Under the pieces are notes generated by a model. It was given only the letters and a program-made list of their open reading frames with translations. It was not told the DNA's origin and made no database searches. Below are positions 1 through 11,999 of a DNA stretch of 64,000 nt, piece after piece. The stretch lies in NCBI GenBank assembly GCA_021399445.1, contig JAJTUQ010000004.1, positions 496,001 to 560,000 on the forward strand. The letters are read 5' to 3'. Positions within the stretch are counted from its first letter, which is position 1. Every line of letters begins with the position of its first letter. The DNA is from Xylogone sp. PMI_703 (lineage: Eukaryota > Ascomycota > Leotiomycetes). A program made the position numbers and the translations under genes.

Positions 1-1
1 T

Positions 2-490
2 TGGCGTTGTTTATATAGCGAGATAGTTCTGCGCACAGGCCCGTACACTGAAGACAAGCATTATTCTATCGAAGACCAGCTTGCCGCGCAATATGTGCTC
101 TCCTGCTCTCGATGGAAACGCCTGTGGCAACCTGTAATGGATCAGATCGGGCCGCCCTTTGAGGAGGACTGGAGGCAGCAGCTCTGGTGGAGTGCTGTGC
201 AGAGTTTGGGCTTAGAGGGCATGGAGCTGGTGACGACAGAGGCAGTACTGGCAGAGAAAACCGGCTACAGCCTGTCGGAGCAATGGCGTAGTCGGCTGAC
301 TGAGATTAGGAACCAGATCCAGGCTCTTGATGATGAGCCTGGTTATAGAAGAACTCTAATCGTGCCATCCGAGACCCAGGATGTGTTATTCGTCTTCGAG
401 TTTCCCGACCTCGACGAGGATATTCAGGCTTGCATGGAAATATTCGAAAAAGCGGAACGGCGGAGAGTACGTAGCTATACAAATCCATAA
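2..490 (+). CDS. 3' end of an unrecognised protein-coding gene (5' truncated by window edge)
   Basis: The frame is open from base 2 to a TAA at 488-490, so the window starts inside an exon and the first residues are missing. The visible C-terminal part is about 162 residues, rich in Trp, Arg and acidic residues, and ends in an Arg-rich tail (RRRVRSYTNP). A GTG at 95 is not a credible eukaryotic start. I recognise no domain. The composition is that of a soluble fungal protein and there is no signal peptide or membrane segment in the visible part. It could be the tail of a larger multidomain protein. Confidence 0.5.
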   Translation, partial: WRCLYSEIVLRTGPYTEDKHYSIEDQLAAQYVLSCSRWKRLWQPVMDQIGPPFEEDWRQQLWWSAVQSLGLEGMELVTTEAVLAEKTGYSLSEQWRSRLTEIRNQIQALDDEPGYRRTLIVPSETQDVLFVFEFPDLDEDIQACMEIFEKAERRRVRSYTNP

Positions 491-1151
491 CTACTCAATC
501 TAATGCCCTCTCGACAATCATTTTATCTACCTTATTTGTCTTTTGCCCTGTACAGGTAATCTTGCGTTAGTTACCCAGAGACCAGTATCTAAAATCACCC
601 TCACGTCCGTATTAACCGAGAAATCAGTTTGTTTCTGATAAAGTTATCAGTTGTTCTACTACTATGCTAGCCTAGCTAGGAGAAGTTATACCGGCTAGAG
701 CACCTCTTCTAATATATGCTATCGATGACGTGGTCGCAGCACGGATATTGTATATTAACATGAGGTGAGAGTAAGAACTTATGCAGGGTGGCCTAACAAT
801 CATTATAATTCTAATAAATCAGAGCCTATAGTTCGGTATCATTATGAATAACTAATTTATTGATAGATTTATGTGCCAAGGAGAAAGACCATTTTTACTG
901 GACACTCAATTCGTAGCACTGAATTATAACGTGTTTCATTACATAATTCTAGATGGTGTCACAGTATTACACTCATTGACTGATTAATAGAGCGAAAAGA
1001 TGTTTCACTTTGTCTGCTCCGAATGCAATGGTAACCCAACCAACCAACTGATCATTAGGTCAAGCTTCTGTACTCTATTCCAGCTATTAAAGGTCAATTA
1101 TGTTTCTCGTACCCTTAGTATGGGGGACCAACCTCGACTGAATATGCCTCA
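491..1151. other. intergenic, no gene seen
   Basis: AT-rich spacer between two genes. Only one short frame (1000-1194) is present, and it lies largely opposite the small secreted-protein gene. I see no recognisable element. Confidence 0.4.
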
Positions 1152-1370
1152 CTATTCAAAGAGTCCTCTAACCCATTCCACTGCTCTCTTATAGGATCCA
1201 TAACTTGCATATGTAGCCGGTGGTGGTGGATAATCGGTGTAAGTACCGTAAGTGCCGTAGTCACCATAATCACCATAGTCTCCATAGTTTCCATAATCAT
1301 CGGGCTTAGCTGTTGGAGCAGCTAGACCTATGCCCGCTACAGCAAGGAGTACGACGTATGTGAGCTTCAT
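1152..1370 (-). CDS. small secreted Tyr/Gly-repeat protein with a C-terminal Lys-Arg site
   Basis: A 72-residue protein. Residues 1 to about 18 form a clear signal peptide (MKLTYVVLLAVAGIGLAA). The mature part is a run of short YGDY/YGTY-like repeats followed by a Pro-rich stretch and SYGSY. A single dibasic Lys-Arg, a potential Kex2 cleavage site, precedes the last ten residues (AVEWVRGLFE). The ATG at 1368-1370 is the natural start because the signal peptide follows directly. Small Tyr/Gly-rich secreted proteins are common in fungi and mostly of unknown role, for example in wall association or as effectors. Its position 1.1 kb from a divergent UstYa-like oxidase gene makes a ribosomally made peptide precursor conceivable, but there is only one dibasic site, not the repeated cassettes typical of ustiloxin-type precursors. 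A 3' exon cannot be excluded. Confidence 0.65.
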   Translation of the reverse strand: MKLTYVVLLAVAGIGLAAPTAKPDDYGNYGDYGDYGDYGTYGTYTDYPPPPATYASYGSYKRAVEWVRGLFE

Positions 1371-2514
1371 TATAGTAGGTTGATCAAGTAGTAAAGTTCA
1401 GTTGGTCCGTTTAGTTATGGATGGGAAGGAACTTTGGGACGCGCAAGATAGCGGGAAGTAACCCCCCAAGATGAGGGTGCTAGGAGATACTTTATATAGT
1501 TGATGATCGGAGCAGACGGTCTTGATATCCTGATTCAGCCGAGATGCAGTGTGACCAAGTACCAGGTATGCATACGAGTTGCTATTCCAGCTGGAGCTTA
1601 CATCCTTGGAGATTGCCACGCCTATGATATGCTCATAGATTGATAGCTAACAGTGATAGGCTAATCTACTGTGCTGACGCAGGTGCATACCATTGAATAT
1701 CGAATTACCCTCCCACTATACCGCATGAGAAGGGACGAGGAAGCTAAGAGCTCTGTTGGACTTAAGATGAGGGGAGCTGCATGAGTACCCCACCCTTTGT
1801 TAGTTAGCTCTCCCTGGATACAGTTGTGAGTAATGTGCTGGGTGACGGTTCACTTGCAGGTACCTCACATTCATATGACGATATCTAGTGGCACAGGAAG
1901 AAGCTGGAGGCCGAGGCACCCTTCTCTACGGGTACTTTACTAGAGAAAGTGTGCCGGTGTGACATTTTTTCCTATTGCACTTACCGGCAGTACCGGTGGC
2001 AATATTAGCAGAAGCTATTATTACTATACATTTCAATGAATAGTAAAGGAAGTGCTTCTGGATTGACGGTCCTCGATTCCTAATCGGAGGTATCTGACAG
2101 TTTCCCCGCACTGCAATTGAGGTTATCAATATCAACCTTGCTGAACAGGGTTACATTATTCAATACGAGGGCGATCCTGATCCAACCAGAAATGGGGTCG
2201 AGCAGCCAAAAATACACTCTGAGGTCTCATTCGTGAGCTTAAGTCGCCATCCTCGTATTTGCCTTGAGCCGCCTTGGCATTAGATCACGAGTTGTCGCGG
2301 ACTAGGATTTCGAGCCCGATACATTATGTAGCGAGAGGCATTTTCTCGTATTACACTTGATAAAAGTCCTCGATTAAGAATGTAAGATAGAAATTACGTC
2401 AGTTATCTGGCACTTCCCCCCACTGTTACACATCTAGCTCTCCTCGATAGTTCAATAGCTAGGCAATGTAGAAACGCTTTCTCAACTAATCGCATTTCTA
2501 ACTTCAATTGTACA
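1371..2514. other. divergent intergenic region between the secreted-protein gene and the UstYa-like gene
   Basis: About 1.1 kb without a supported gene. It should hold both promoters. The few short frames (1398-1619 and 1926-2135 on the minus strand) have no recognisable content. Confidence 0.4.
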
Positions 2515-3618
2515 ATGTTGGAGAATACAAGCCATGGGAAGGAGGGATTCAGCCCTCTTCCCCAGTCGGAAGAGGATACAGAGTCTCAGATATCCAGCTC
2601 GCAAAGCGATAAACACCATAGTCATCCGAGGAGAAAACTGGCATGGATAATAGCATCCTTACAACTAATTGCACTTTCTATAATCTCAACATTATTCGGA
2701 GTTTGGCTTGGTAGGACGTTATACACGCAAAATCCCGATAAGATATGTATTGCGCAAGCTTCTCGGTATAGATGTAAGCTGCTTTTACACCCAATTTGAT
2801 GTTAGTTAAGGAACTAACATAGATTGCTAGCTCCTATTTTGAATGACGTAGATTTGTCGTTTCAAAGCGTTAGGTTTAATGGTTCTTTGTTTAAGGACAA
2901 TATTTATCGTAAAGAAGCTAGTCCAGAAGTTGATGAAGCTTGGCAAGCTTTAGGCGTGGATTGTAAGTCTGCTATTTCATGCCTATTTGATCAGCAGCCT
3001 AATTTAATATCTCTATAGATCGAGTTGCTGTCGTTCCATCAGATCAAGCAGAGCGTGCGGGTTTAACTCCAGATTATGTCCAAATCAATGAGAAATATGG
3101 AGGTGGGTACGTCGCAAACGTTGAGGGATTGCATCACTTACATTGCTTGGTGAGTTGTGTTCGCACAAAAATATGGCCTAGAATACAGCGAGCTCACATA
3201 TTGAATAAAGAACCTCTTACGACAATCTTTATATTACAACTATGATTATTACCATGACCTTGGGCAAGGGGCGTTTAAAAACGATGACTTTGTTGTTCGT
3301 TATCACGTCAGTAAGTTTATCTCCAATCGAGGAAGAAATGAAGAAAGAAATATTCATACTAACGGGTCGCTTACAGCACATTGTCTTGACATCCTCCGTC
3401 AACAACTAATGTGTACAGTCGATACCGGCATGTTAGGCCAAATATGGTGGAACAAGACCCATCCCAATGCATACCCCGACTTCAACACTGAGCATAAGTG
3501 TAAGAACTTTGAGACAGTAAGGAAGTGGGCCGAAGAGCGTCAGGCGCCAGAAAATCCGCCTCTAGACTATATAAAGATGCCACTGCATGCTAGTCAGGTT
3601 TATGAAACAATCCCGTAA
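2515..3618 (+). CDS. UstYa-family (DUF3328) oxidase, five exons
   Basis: Exons by splice signals and frame: 2515-2773, 2831-2962, 3019-3149, 3211-3310, 3377-3618, giving 287 aa. A short Ser/His-rich cytosolic N-terminus precedes one membrane helix (about residues 42-68). The conserved block DVDLSFQSVRFNGSLF is followed by two HxxHC motifs: HHLHC at 169-173 and HVTHC at 206-210, the second created by splicing. The tail has the usual Cys- and Trp-rich region. UstYa proteins are oxidases of fungal RiPP (dikaritin) pathways, where they make Tyr-side-chain ether links, and also act in other secondary metabolism; the HxxHC pairs are thought to bind metal. Here the gene lies between a Tyr-rich secreted peptide gene and an FAD oxidase gene. 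The substrate is unknown. Family assignment is strong, pathway assignment weak. Confidence 0.88.
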
Positions 3619-4399
3619 TACAACTATGATGATCCATGGGCGTATATTCAAGGTTTTGTAGAGAGTCTTCCTCAGACATTTGCGTCTGAGGTGTAATATA
3701 ATATTAAGCTTTGTAGACATATAGGAATACTTATATTCCTAGTGTTACATGTATATCTGACCCGATCAAGTGCCATTGTAAATAGTGCTTCAGTATATTT
3801 GTTCTATTAGAGCTGGCCTGAGTCCAAGATTTCTCGTTCCTACGTCTTATACGGCGTCTGGATTATGATAGAGGTCTACGGCTCTTTTATACCCCGGAAA
3901 GTAAAAGAAATAGAAATATTAGGGCTAGGAAAAAATCTTGTAATTTCTTTTCTAGTCAACTGGGTATTGAAATATTATGCAGTTACATGCTCGCATCCCT
4001 CTAGGATTGCTTGAACCTATGCAAATACGCTAAGCTACCGATATTATAGCTAAACCCATAATAATCATAAAGATTGTGGTACCGTATCTGTTCGGATCAT
4101 TTCAAATTAATCACATTCCGAAGTCAAATCATGTGTTGCATATAGACTAAAAGGGCCTTTTGGTACTTTGAGTATATGCCTTCGTATATTGTGATGATTC
4201 TACCTCTCCCAGGTTACATGAATTTGAATAATCCTCTCTTATCGTATTTTAGTAAGTGTCATAATATCGCGAAGCCATAGAGCACGTTTATTAGGCATAC
4301 TTATACATTGAGCTTGTAAAGCTTATCCAATAGCGCCGAAATATAGCCTCTATTACGTTAATACAGCGTATTACTACGCAATACGACTCCTAACTAACT
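3619..4399. other. intergenic between convergent genes, nothing recognised
   Basis: AT-rich spacer between the 3' ends of two convergent genes. The 3' UTRs and polyadenylation signals must lie here. No reading frame of note. Confidence 0.4.
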
Positions 4400-6268
4400 T
4401 TACAGACCTGTTCTGCAGAGACGTCCATCAGCATCAGCTGCCCAAGCCTCACTACCAACAGCCGTTAAGCCGTAGAAGAAGTCGTCTGGATCATTGGCGG
4501 TTTTGATAGCCCTCAGCCTTTCATAGTTTACTCCATAAAAGACATCTTGCCAATCAGGCTGATGAAAGTTACCTTCATTCATGTAGGCATCCGCGCCTGG
4601 TGTGGCAGCTTCAAGAGTAGGCATGATCACGTTAGTGAGCTCGTCTTGTAGCACTATGGCATTTTCCCACGGCTGACCAAAGGTCCAGAACGCACCAATT
4701 ATGATGCTCAAGAAAGCACCACCCCAGGAAGGCTGAATTGAGTTGCTTGACACAGGAGCAGCAATACGGCCAGACCCCTGGGTATTGACTGCTGTGGTAG
4801 CAAGATAAAACTTTCCACCATCAGTGGCAGCCCGTAGAGCAGCTACAACACCCGATAAATTGTTTGCTAAATTGTCCCGGGACACAAAGCGGCCTCCTTG
4901 CACGGGGCTAAGGAGACTGTGTGCAAAGAATGGTCGTACCGTTGCATTGTACACCTCTGCATAACTGTTGCTACTCGACGTCACGGCTACGTTGAGTAGA
5001 CTGGAACTCACTCCCGCCTGCGCCATCGCTGAGATCAACGGTTGCATCAGTATTTCGAGTTCACTGTCAGTACGACCCGGTGCCATTACGGCTACTACTT
5101 CTAGGAGGTCATACTCGATTATGACGGTGGTCACGACTCCGCTGTCCTCGACCAAGTCCTGCAATTGTGATAGGAAGATTCCAACAGCATTCCAATACTG
5201 ATCAAGGCCGCCAAGTGCAGAAGCGTTAAATCCAAGAGTCGCACCAGCAGTTTGGCTATCAGAGAATAGACGTGTGGTCATAGATACAACTACGCCATAG
5301 GTACCGCCGCCGCCACCACTCAGCGCCCAGTATAGGTCGGTATTCTGAACCGGTGTAGCCACGATGTGCTCTTCCGCGGCTGTCACAACTTCCCACTCCA
5401 GAACATTGTCAGCTCCTAGTCCATAAACTCCCATTAACGGCGAATGGCCACCACCCTGAGTGTATCCACCCGCCACACCGACAGTTGGACAATCACCAAC
5501 CACGACACGGTAACCATTTGCGGCAGCAAAGTCGAGTGCATCGCCTCCCTGAACACCTGCTCCCAATCTGAGCGCCGGCCCACTGTAATAAGACGCCTCA
5601 TACGTTGGAATCAACTCTAGATTCTTGAGGTTATGTGTCCACAATGCGAGAGCGCCAGTTCCAGTGCTTTTTCCATAGAAACTGTTTGAAAATTTGGTGT
5701 TATTATAGTTAGATAATAGAAAGAAGGTTTGCTTACTCATGGCCCGTGTTCTTGATCACCAGACGGATATTGTTCTGCTTCGCAAAGGTGAGACCTTGAA
5801 GAATATCGTCGACTCCAGTAACGTTAATTGAGTAACTAGCGTAGCTACCGAGCTTGCAGGGTGTTGATTCTGGGGTAAACGGAATACAACTTTGATTTTG
5901 CCACCATGGTGACAGAATTTCACCTGGCACGGGGATTCTAATGATTGGCACAATATTCATTAGCCTCAGCATAAACATTAGTATTGCAGTTCGTTTTTAA
6001 GAGCTTACAGGGCAACAGGGTCATCCCATTGCTGCGCAAGGCTAGCACACTCTGCGGACGAAAAGGTCGGATCATGACAGACATGCGCCGCAGGCACCGT
6101 AGCTATCAATCGACCACCCACAGTTGCATTGAGAGCATCCCATGCTGCTGGTGAAGGCCAACCTTCATCGCCGGGTATGTTCTTACAAGTTGGTGACGCT
6201 GAGCCGGAAGCCAACGCTACAAATAATGAGAGGTAGGTAATTGACAGCGACATATCTGTTTGGGACAC
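4400..6268 (-). CDS. secreted FAD-linked oxidase, berberine-bridge-enzyme type
   Basis: Exons 6268-6009, 5964-5737, 5681-4400 on the minus strand give 589 aa. An N-terminal signal peptide (hydrophobic run SITYLSLFVALASGSA) is followed by the FAD_binding_4 (PCMH) fold. NTGHD, formed across the second intron, supplies the histidine at about residue 162. The motif GDCPTVGVAGGYTQGGGHS supplies the cysteine at about 227. These are the two residues that attach FAD bicovalently in berberine-bridge-like enzymes, so double flavinylation is likely. The C-terminal BBE segment is present (NYERLRAIKTANDPDDFF...). The length is normal for fungal secreted members, which oxidise sugars or small molecules or act in secondary metabolism. 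A second in-frame Met five codons downstream could also be the start. It is convergent with the UstYa-like gene. Confidence 0.9.
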
Positions 6269-8459
6269 CTGGCGTTTAGATATAACCTACATATATGCGT
6301 TCTGGTTGCGACTGATAGTTCCTTGCACTTTATATTGTATAGCCTCTTGCTTTTACTGCTCAAATAAGGCAAATTCCTAAAACGGAAATCTGCCGGTGTG
6401 GTAGTGCAATGCTTATCGTGCAATGCTGCATGATACAGTCAGAAATGTACTTGATTGCAAGGTTGAAGATTCGTCGCTCCAGTATTCTATCCATCTCACC
6501 TTAAGAACGCTTGAAAAATGATACAAAAATCGACGAATTTGAGCTTATTAGTGTAGATTTTTGATCGTACTAGCTATTATTACTCCTAATATATCTGAAC
6601 CGCCTCTAAATGGATGTAACCTAGCGCGGGATAGAGTAGATCCACATTCTATAAATCAACTTCAGAATGCCCTAGTTCTTGCGTAAGGGAAACTTACTTC
6701 CTCGGGCCGAGTTTCGCTCGTAGACGGTCGCTTCATAAAAATGGGTACATAACCTCCTTAAGCAAATCAGGCTATCCAGAACCCCACAGTAGCTCTTGGA
6801 GAGTACCTTGGCTTTTATGAATTATGTCTGATTCTTAGTAGATTATACAAAGTAAATATAGTGCTTGGTGGTTATGATCTAGAAGCTTGAACAAACTTAG
6901 TATGAGAATTCTATTATGCCTTTAAGATACCACAATTCTGTACTTTCACGGCTGTACGTATATAGATGTATTTCCTTAATTCAGCAGCCCGCTCCGCTAT
7001 TCATGCGGCTTACACGGACATGATTGTTGGAAACACATAATTACCATACTACAGTAGTAATACAGACCCACAAATCTAACCATGATAGGGAGTTATCGGC
7101 GGCGAACTCGGTAGTGAGTTACGTAGCCTTCACGGAGCTCCGTTGGCATGCTTCATTAGACCACAAAAGTTGCCCCTTAATTCATATTCGAATAGACTCA
7201 AGACTAGATGATAGCAGTTGATGGGGCTCAGACAACACGCATTCATCGCGACAGTGATAGTGTTCATTCATGGCGAAACCTAGAATAGGGGGGCTCTGCA
7301 CATTTCCTATAAAGGTCCTATACCGATCCAGGTGCTATCTTTTCAATAAGTACACCTATATTACTGGCTCTGAACCAGCAGAATAGCTACTGAACTTCTA
7401 CAGATAATATATAAAACACACTTGTATTTTGCCGTCGAAGTCTGATGAGTGGGAGCATCTTAACGAATCGTTATGGCAACGGCCATCACGCTATCAAACC
7501 ATGTAACACTATTTTTAAAAAGACAAATGATTTTTCTTGCCTCTAAGATGCATGCCCTGCTGTATGGGCACAGCTAGATTTGTATTATCATCCGACATCG
7601 CTGTTAAGAGAGTAATGTGGAAAGCGGAATGTCACATAGAGCGTCCCGTCCCGCCCCCTGTTGGAGTTGTGTGCCCCATCAATACTTTCGAGTAATCAGC
7701 TTATTACGCAGAATATTTACCCGTTTGCCGGCAACTCTACCACTTATTTACGACTTCCAACTCCAACTCTTTAGAAAAGGTACTTTTGATACAACCTTGG
7801 CTACTCGTTAACATTCCACCACTCTTCCCTCCGACACTGTGGTTTTACCTATAATAACTGAATTACGATATTGTCAATAAGTTATTATCTCGGGTATGCT
7901 AATGCTTGAGAGAGTGGAGCAGCTTATGGGAGCTATGCCGTATTTCCGAATTCCGATGCATCTAGATTACAATCCATGTGTCTGAAGTTCCTCCAATCCG
8001 AGAAATGCACGCTACACTCGTAACGAAACTGTAATCGGGTATAGGCGGGATTCCGTCCCTTCTGTATCCTCTCTCCGTTCAGGAGCTCACTCTTATTCCC
8101 TAAGAGTCTAGTGTACTAGATCGGTATACGCTAAGCCTGCGGTTCAGGTATATACTCCGAGCACATTTATTGTTTATGATGCACGGTCACAGAAACACCA
8201 AAATACCCTAGATAACTTATAGATTACTCTGAACGATGTCAATACTAATTTGCTCTAGTCGAACGCGTAGGTTCTTTTTTGGGCTATCGATTGCTCTTCG
8301 AAAGCTTCACAAATTATCCCGTTCATATAATTACGTAAATTATAGTACTTTAATCTCATCCTGTCCGCTTTTAAAAGCTTTCACGACATGAGGCATACAC
8401 ACGACTTAACACCCATGCCGCCGCCTTATGACTTTCCATCATAATTAATCGACGGCGTA
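6269..8459. other. 2.2 kb intergenic region, no supported gene
   Basis: No frame above about 70 codons and nothing recognisable on either strand. It separates the oxidase group from the MACPF-like paralog array. The right end contains the 3' UTR of the first MACPF-like gene. Confidence 0.4.
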
Positions 8460-10479
8460 TCAAAAGCTCTTAGCCTGGTGCTTCTGAGCTTTCATCTCGT
8501 CGACCTTGCTGAGCACATTCCCCATTTCCTTGTCCTGCTCATCTTCTGGTGTGAATGGTTGCCCAATCTAAATAGCACAAACGGTCAGCGAATGTAAATA
8601 AGATAGAGGGGTATCTCAAATTGATCAACCATAGAAGTAACTTACTGGAAGCAATTCCTTAAACAGGAATGGGCTCATATGTGGCTGCACTCTGTCTTGT
8701 TCAAGAGCCAGTTCCGGGTATCTGGTCAAGATGTTGATCTCTTGCACAATGCGGATCAAAAACGTGCGAACCATGCTTCGGGCGTCTTCAAGGCCTTGGA
8801 TAGTTGCGGCGTACTCTTTTGTGAGCTTGATCGGCTTCCAGTGAAGCTTCATCTCATTGTCGTTTTTCTTCTCATTCTTGCCTCTTGGCTGTTCTACTTC
8901 CTTTTCTTCCTCAGTATCGTCTTTCTTGCTATCGTCTTTCTCAATCTCTTTTGTCTTACTAACTTCCGACGCACCTGCTCCTTTTTCATTCTCCGAGGTC
9001 TCAGTATTTGGCGTATCAACACCCGGCTTAGAGTTGGTTTCGTCGGTAGTAGGCGTCTTGTCAATAGCTTCTATGGCCTTCTTCCTCCTCTCAGCTTCGA
9101 GCAGCCTCGCTTTCTTCGCCTCTTCAATCTGCTTTCGGTATTCTGATGCACTGAGAAGCTTCATCTTACCAGCCGAGACTTCAAAGCCCAGAACCTGGAG
9201 GTTTCCAGCCACAGTCTTGTAATCGAGGTATGCCTCCTGAAGTATCGAGGCGTAGACGGCGGCGACCTCAAAGGCCGGTAACTTCAAGTTAGCGTAAAGG
9301 TTGTGATAACTGCGTAGAGCCGTGTACTTTGTCAGAATTGCGTGGGTCCGCATGGGTGTCTGCGCCACGAGCTTAGGGAACTGCAGAGCAGCATTCTTCA
9401 TGGTCTCGAAAGTCCAATCCTCATTTGCTGGAAAGATCAGAAGATAAATTAGTCGGTGGGCATAGAGACATGAGAGTTAACGGATAGATAACATACGATG
9501 TTTAAGGTGCTGTCCTCCGCCAGAATACGAGACCGAAATGGTAGTTTCATTCTCCTTTAAGAAACCATCGTTCAAGTTGTTGAGCCCCAGATGGAAGTCA
9601 ATAGCATTCTTTGACTTCCCGTTGGATTTTTCGGACTCTGGAGATTTTGGCTTTGTGAAAAATATATCGGCACTGCATTTTTCATATTGTCAGTCGGGTA
9701 CAACCGGTATCCAGTATACTGGACTCACTTTGCTTTTATCTTTCGCGCCTTATCCTCTGTCTTGGCTTTGACAGAGATGACAGCTGTGAAAGTTCCACCT
9801 TCCTGGAAGCCTGTATGATGAGATTAAAATCAGACGCTCCGTAAATATGCGGTAACGGATGCACAAACCCGAGATAAAGCAGTCGCCATAGATATCAGCA
9901 AATGTTTTACCATCCAAAATACCATCCTCGCTCGTCGCGATGGGTACGATCTCGGTCAGGGAGTGGTCGTATATCACTTGATTAACAACTTTGACGGAGA
10001 ATAGGAACGATATATCCGACTCCTTGACTTTGGAGGTGTTAAGGAAGTCAACCTTTCCAGCTGCATCCCATGCATCATACTTAATGCCAAAGGCCGCATT
10101 GACCTATAATTCAGGAGTGAGAAACGTTCATTTAGGGTACAGATACACGCAGTGCTTACATTCATCGACGAAGTGATGTCAGTAACCTTATCCACCACCG
10201 ATGCCTTGTAGCTGACATCTTGGGCAATCTCGTTCTTCCGCTCTAGCAGCTTCTCATGCTTCCCATCTGTTTCGGGGATTTGCCTGGGCGTCTCGCGAGG
10301 ACCATCGCGCACTGAGATAACAGCATTGTTAATGCACAGCTGCTGAGTGAAAGAATTGAAACCTATAAGAATATTATTTAGATGCAATTACTCTCCATTA
10401 CGCCTATTGGTGCAAGAGGAAGAGACATACCAGTTCCCAGCTGCATAGCTGAGTTATAGGGGGCTAAGAGAGTCGCCAT
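8460..10479 (-). CDS. MACPF/CDC-like protein, paralog B (seven exons)
   Basis: Exons 10479-10431, 10362-10160, 10103-9869, 9810-9729, 9672-9497, 9427-8646, 8567-8460 give 544 aa. The start is set by homology to two neighbours: all begin with a short leader and PY-x2-AM-x-LG-x-GFNS, with an intron inside the last Gly codon. In-frame sequence further upstream lacks an ATG. The segment YGDCFISGFQEGG (from about residue 156, split by intron 3) fits the MACPF/CDC signature Y-G-x-x-F-x6-G-G. A highly charged Lys/Glu-rich linker follows at about 360-447, then a conserved helical tail. There is no signal peptide, so the product is cytosolic or released unconventionally. MACPF/CDC proteins assemble into membrane pores in immunity, attack or development; activity here is inferred from the signature only. 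It is transcribed in the same direction as gene A, 0.44 kb downstream of it. Confidence 0.7.
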
Positions 10480-10921
10480 GGCTGAGGAGGTTGAATTGGG
10501 TGGGATGTGTTTCTTTGCTGTGTTGGACTCGGGAAGAAGAGCAGTGTTCAAAGTGGCTAAAATGCCTCCAGGCAATATATTATACTGTGGCCGTCCGTAG
10601 AATGAAGCAAGAGTCTGTGATGGCGCCTGGGCGAGAGAATACTTAGCTCTACATTTCAATCAGATGAGTTGACCCCTTGCATTAACCATCCATGAAATGG
10701 AAGTCTAGACCATCCCAATTGGACTGTAGCTACCTGATTATTTCAATTATTTAAATTCCAACCCCATTCAATAGTGCAAAAGACTAACTAGTCTACGCTT
10801 CACAAAAAGCGTCCCAGCAGAGGCGCATCCGCATTACTCGCGTGGTCTAAGCTAGATACTGCATTATCATACTCGAATATTCCCAACACAGCCATCAATA
10901 GGTAAAAATGCGATGTCTCAA
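10480..10921. other. spacer between two minus-strand MACPF-like genes
   Basis: Contains the promoter of paralog B and the 3' UTR of paralog A. The frame of paralog B's first exon stays open to about 10659 but has no ATG there, so this part is taken as 5' UTR. Confidence 0.4.
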
Positions 10922-11999
10922 TTATTCCTTAGGCGCTACAGTAGCGCTAACATATTCCCGCAGCTCCGACCAGGGCAGCATGAGGAGTTCGAGAACCAAG
11001 CCTGAGCTGCACAGCTCGCCACATTGCGCCCAGGGTAGCTCGGCCCCGCTGGAGATCAAATTCAGCTGCCGCAGCCTGGCGCCGGCCCGCTCTTGCAGCT
11101 GTGCCCCGAGCTTCTTGTTCTGGGCCGAGGCTTCAAGCGCCTGTTGGTAGTGGCTGATATTGAGCGCCACGTGTTTGCCATCCAGGGAATCGTACGCTGT
11201 CAAGTTGCCCATGCTGGCTTCGGCGTGCTCCTGACTACTCTTGTAATGATTCCCACTCGCCTTGATGAATCCGATATGTCCTTCATAGTCCACATTTAGT
11301 TTCTTGGACGAAAACACGGATGCTTCCGTGCCAGCAATCATATTAACGTTAGTTCCACCTAGGATGTAGGCCCCGACGAAGTAATCGCCGAACTTAGCAC
11401 GGAACTGGTTTGCTGGGTCTCTGGAAGTTCGCAGGAGGCGAAGTGCTTCGTCCGAGAGGCGCGGGAGATACGATAGCGAAACCTGGCCGCATCGATATTC
11501 TACGCGTGAGCTAGATTGAATGGTCTGCCCCGAATCAGTTGTGTACTTCTGGTTTAGGGGGGTTGTGGATGCTGAGCGTCTGGCTGAAAGGCTGAATAGG
11601 GAAATATTATCTTACCCCCGCATTCTCGGCAGCGTTCTTGTCGTACTGTCCCCGGGCGGATGCACCCAGCAGCTTGCCACCAATTTGGCCCGAAATATCG
11701 GCGTGTAGTTGATACTGTGACGCACTGGATGCAGCAGCCGTCTCCTCGGTCTCTCCGCCGCTGGATTCTCGAGTGAAGAGCAGAGGAGTGGACGATAGAC
11801 TTTGTAGGTCAAAGGCCATTTCTCCCTCGCCTCCAAACCTTGCCTTGGACTCCTTAGCCTTATCCGGCGGGGCGAAAAACGAGGTACCTATCTTCATGGG
11901 GGCGTTCATCCAGGGGATAGCCAGAGGGACTCCGGTTGAGATTGCATAGCGTAGCGACGTTGCAAGCGGGCTGTCTGGGAAAACATCTTCTAATGACAT
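10922..11999 (-). CDS. divergent MACPF/CDC-like protein, paralog A (two exons)
   Basis: Exons 11999-11616 and 11524-10922 give 328 aa. An alternative upstream GTG is ignored. The N-terminal half has no signal peptide. The second exon contains FGDYFVGAYILGG (11392-11354, about residue 173), which fits the same [YF]-G-x-x-F-x6-G-G pattern as the neighbouring genes. The C-terminal third is a charged helical region (QEHAEASMGN..., ASAQNKKLGAQLQERAGARLRQLN). It lacks the PY-x2-AM-x-LG-x-GFNS leader and the lectin-like tails of the others, so it is either an old paralog or a reduced form. It is divergently transcribed from paralog C over about 0.57 kb, which would allow shared regulation. The intron acceptor was chosen because it alone keeps the frame; the call otherwise rests on the signature and on context. 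Confidence 0.6.

Noticed and set aside
8679..9222. Two long plus-strand frames (155 and 121 codons)
   Set aside because: They are antisense to the Lys/Glu-rich exon of MACPF-like paralog B; Phe/Ser/Leu-rich translations are the normal mirror of such exons.
10480..10659. Sixty extra N-terminal codons for MACPF-like paralog B
   Set aside because: This open stretch has no ATG at its start, while the ATG at 10479 gives the leader conserved in two paralogs.
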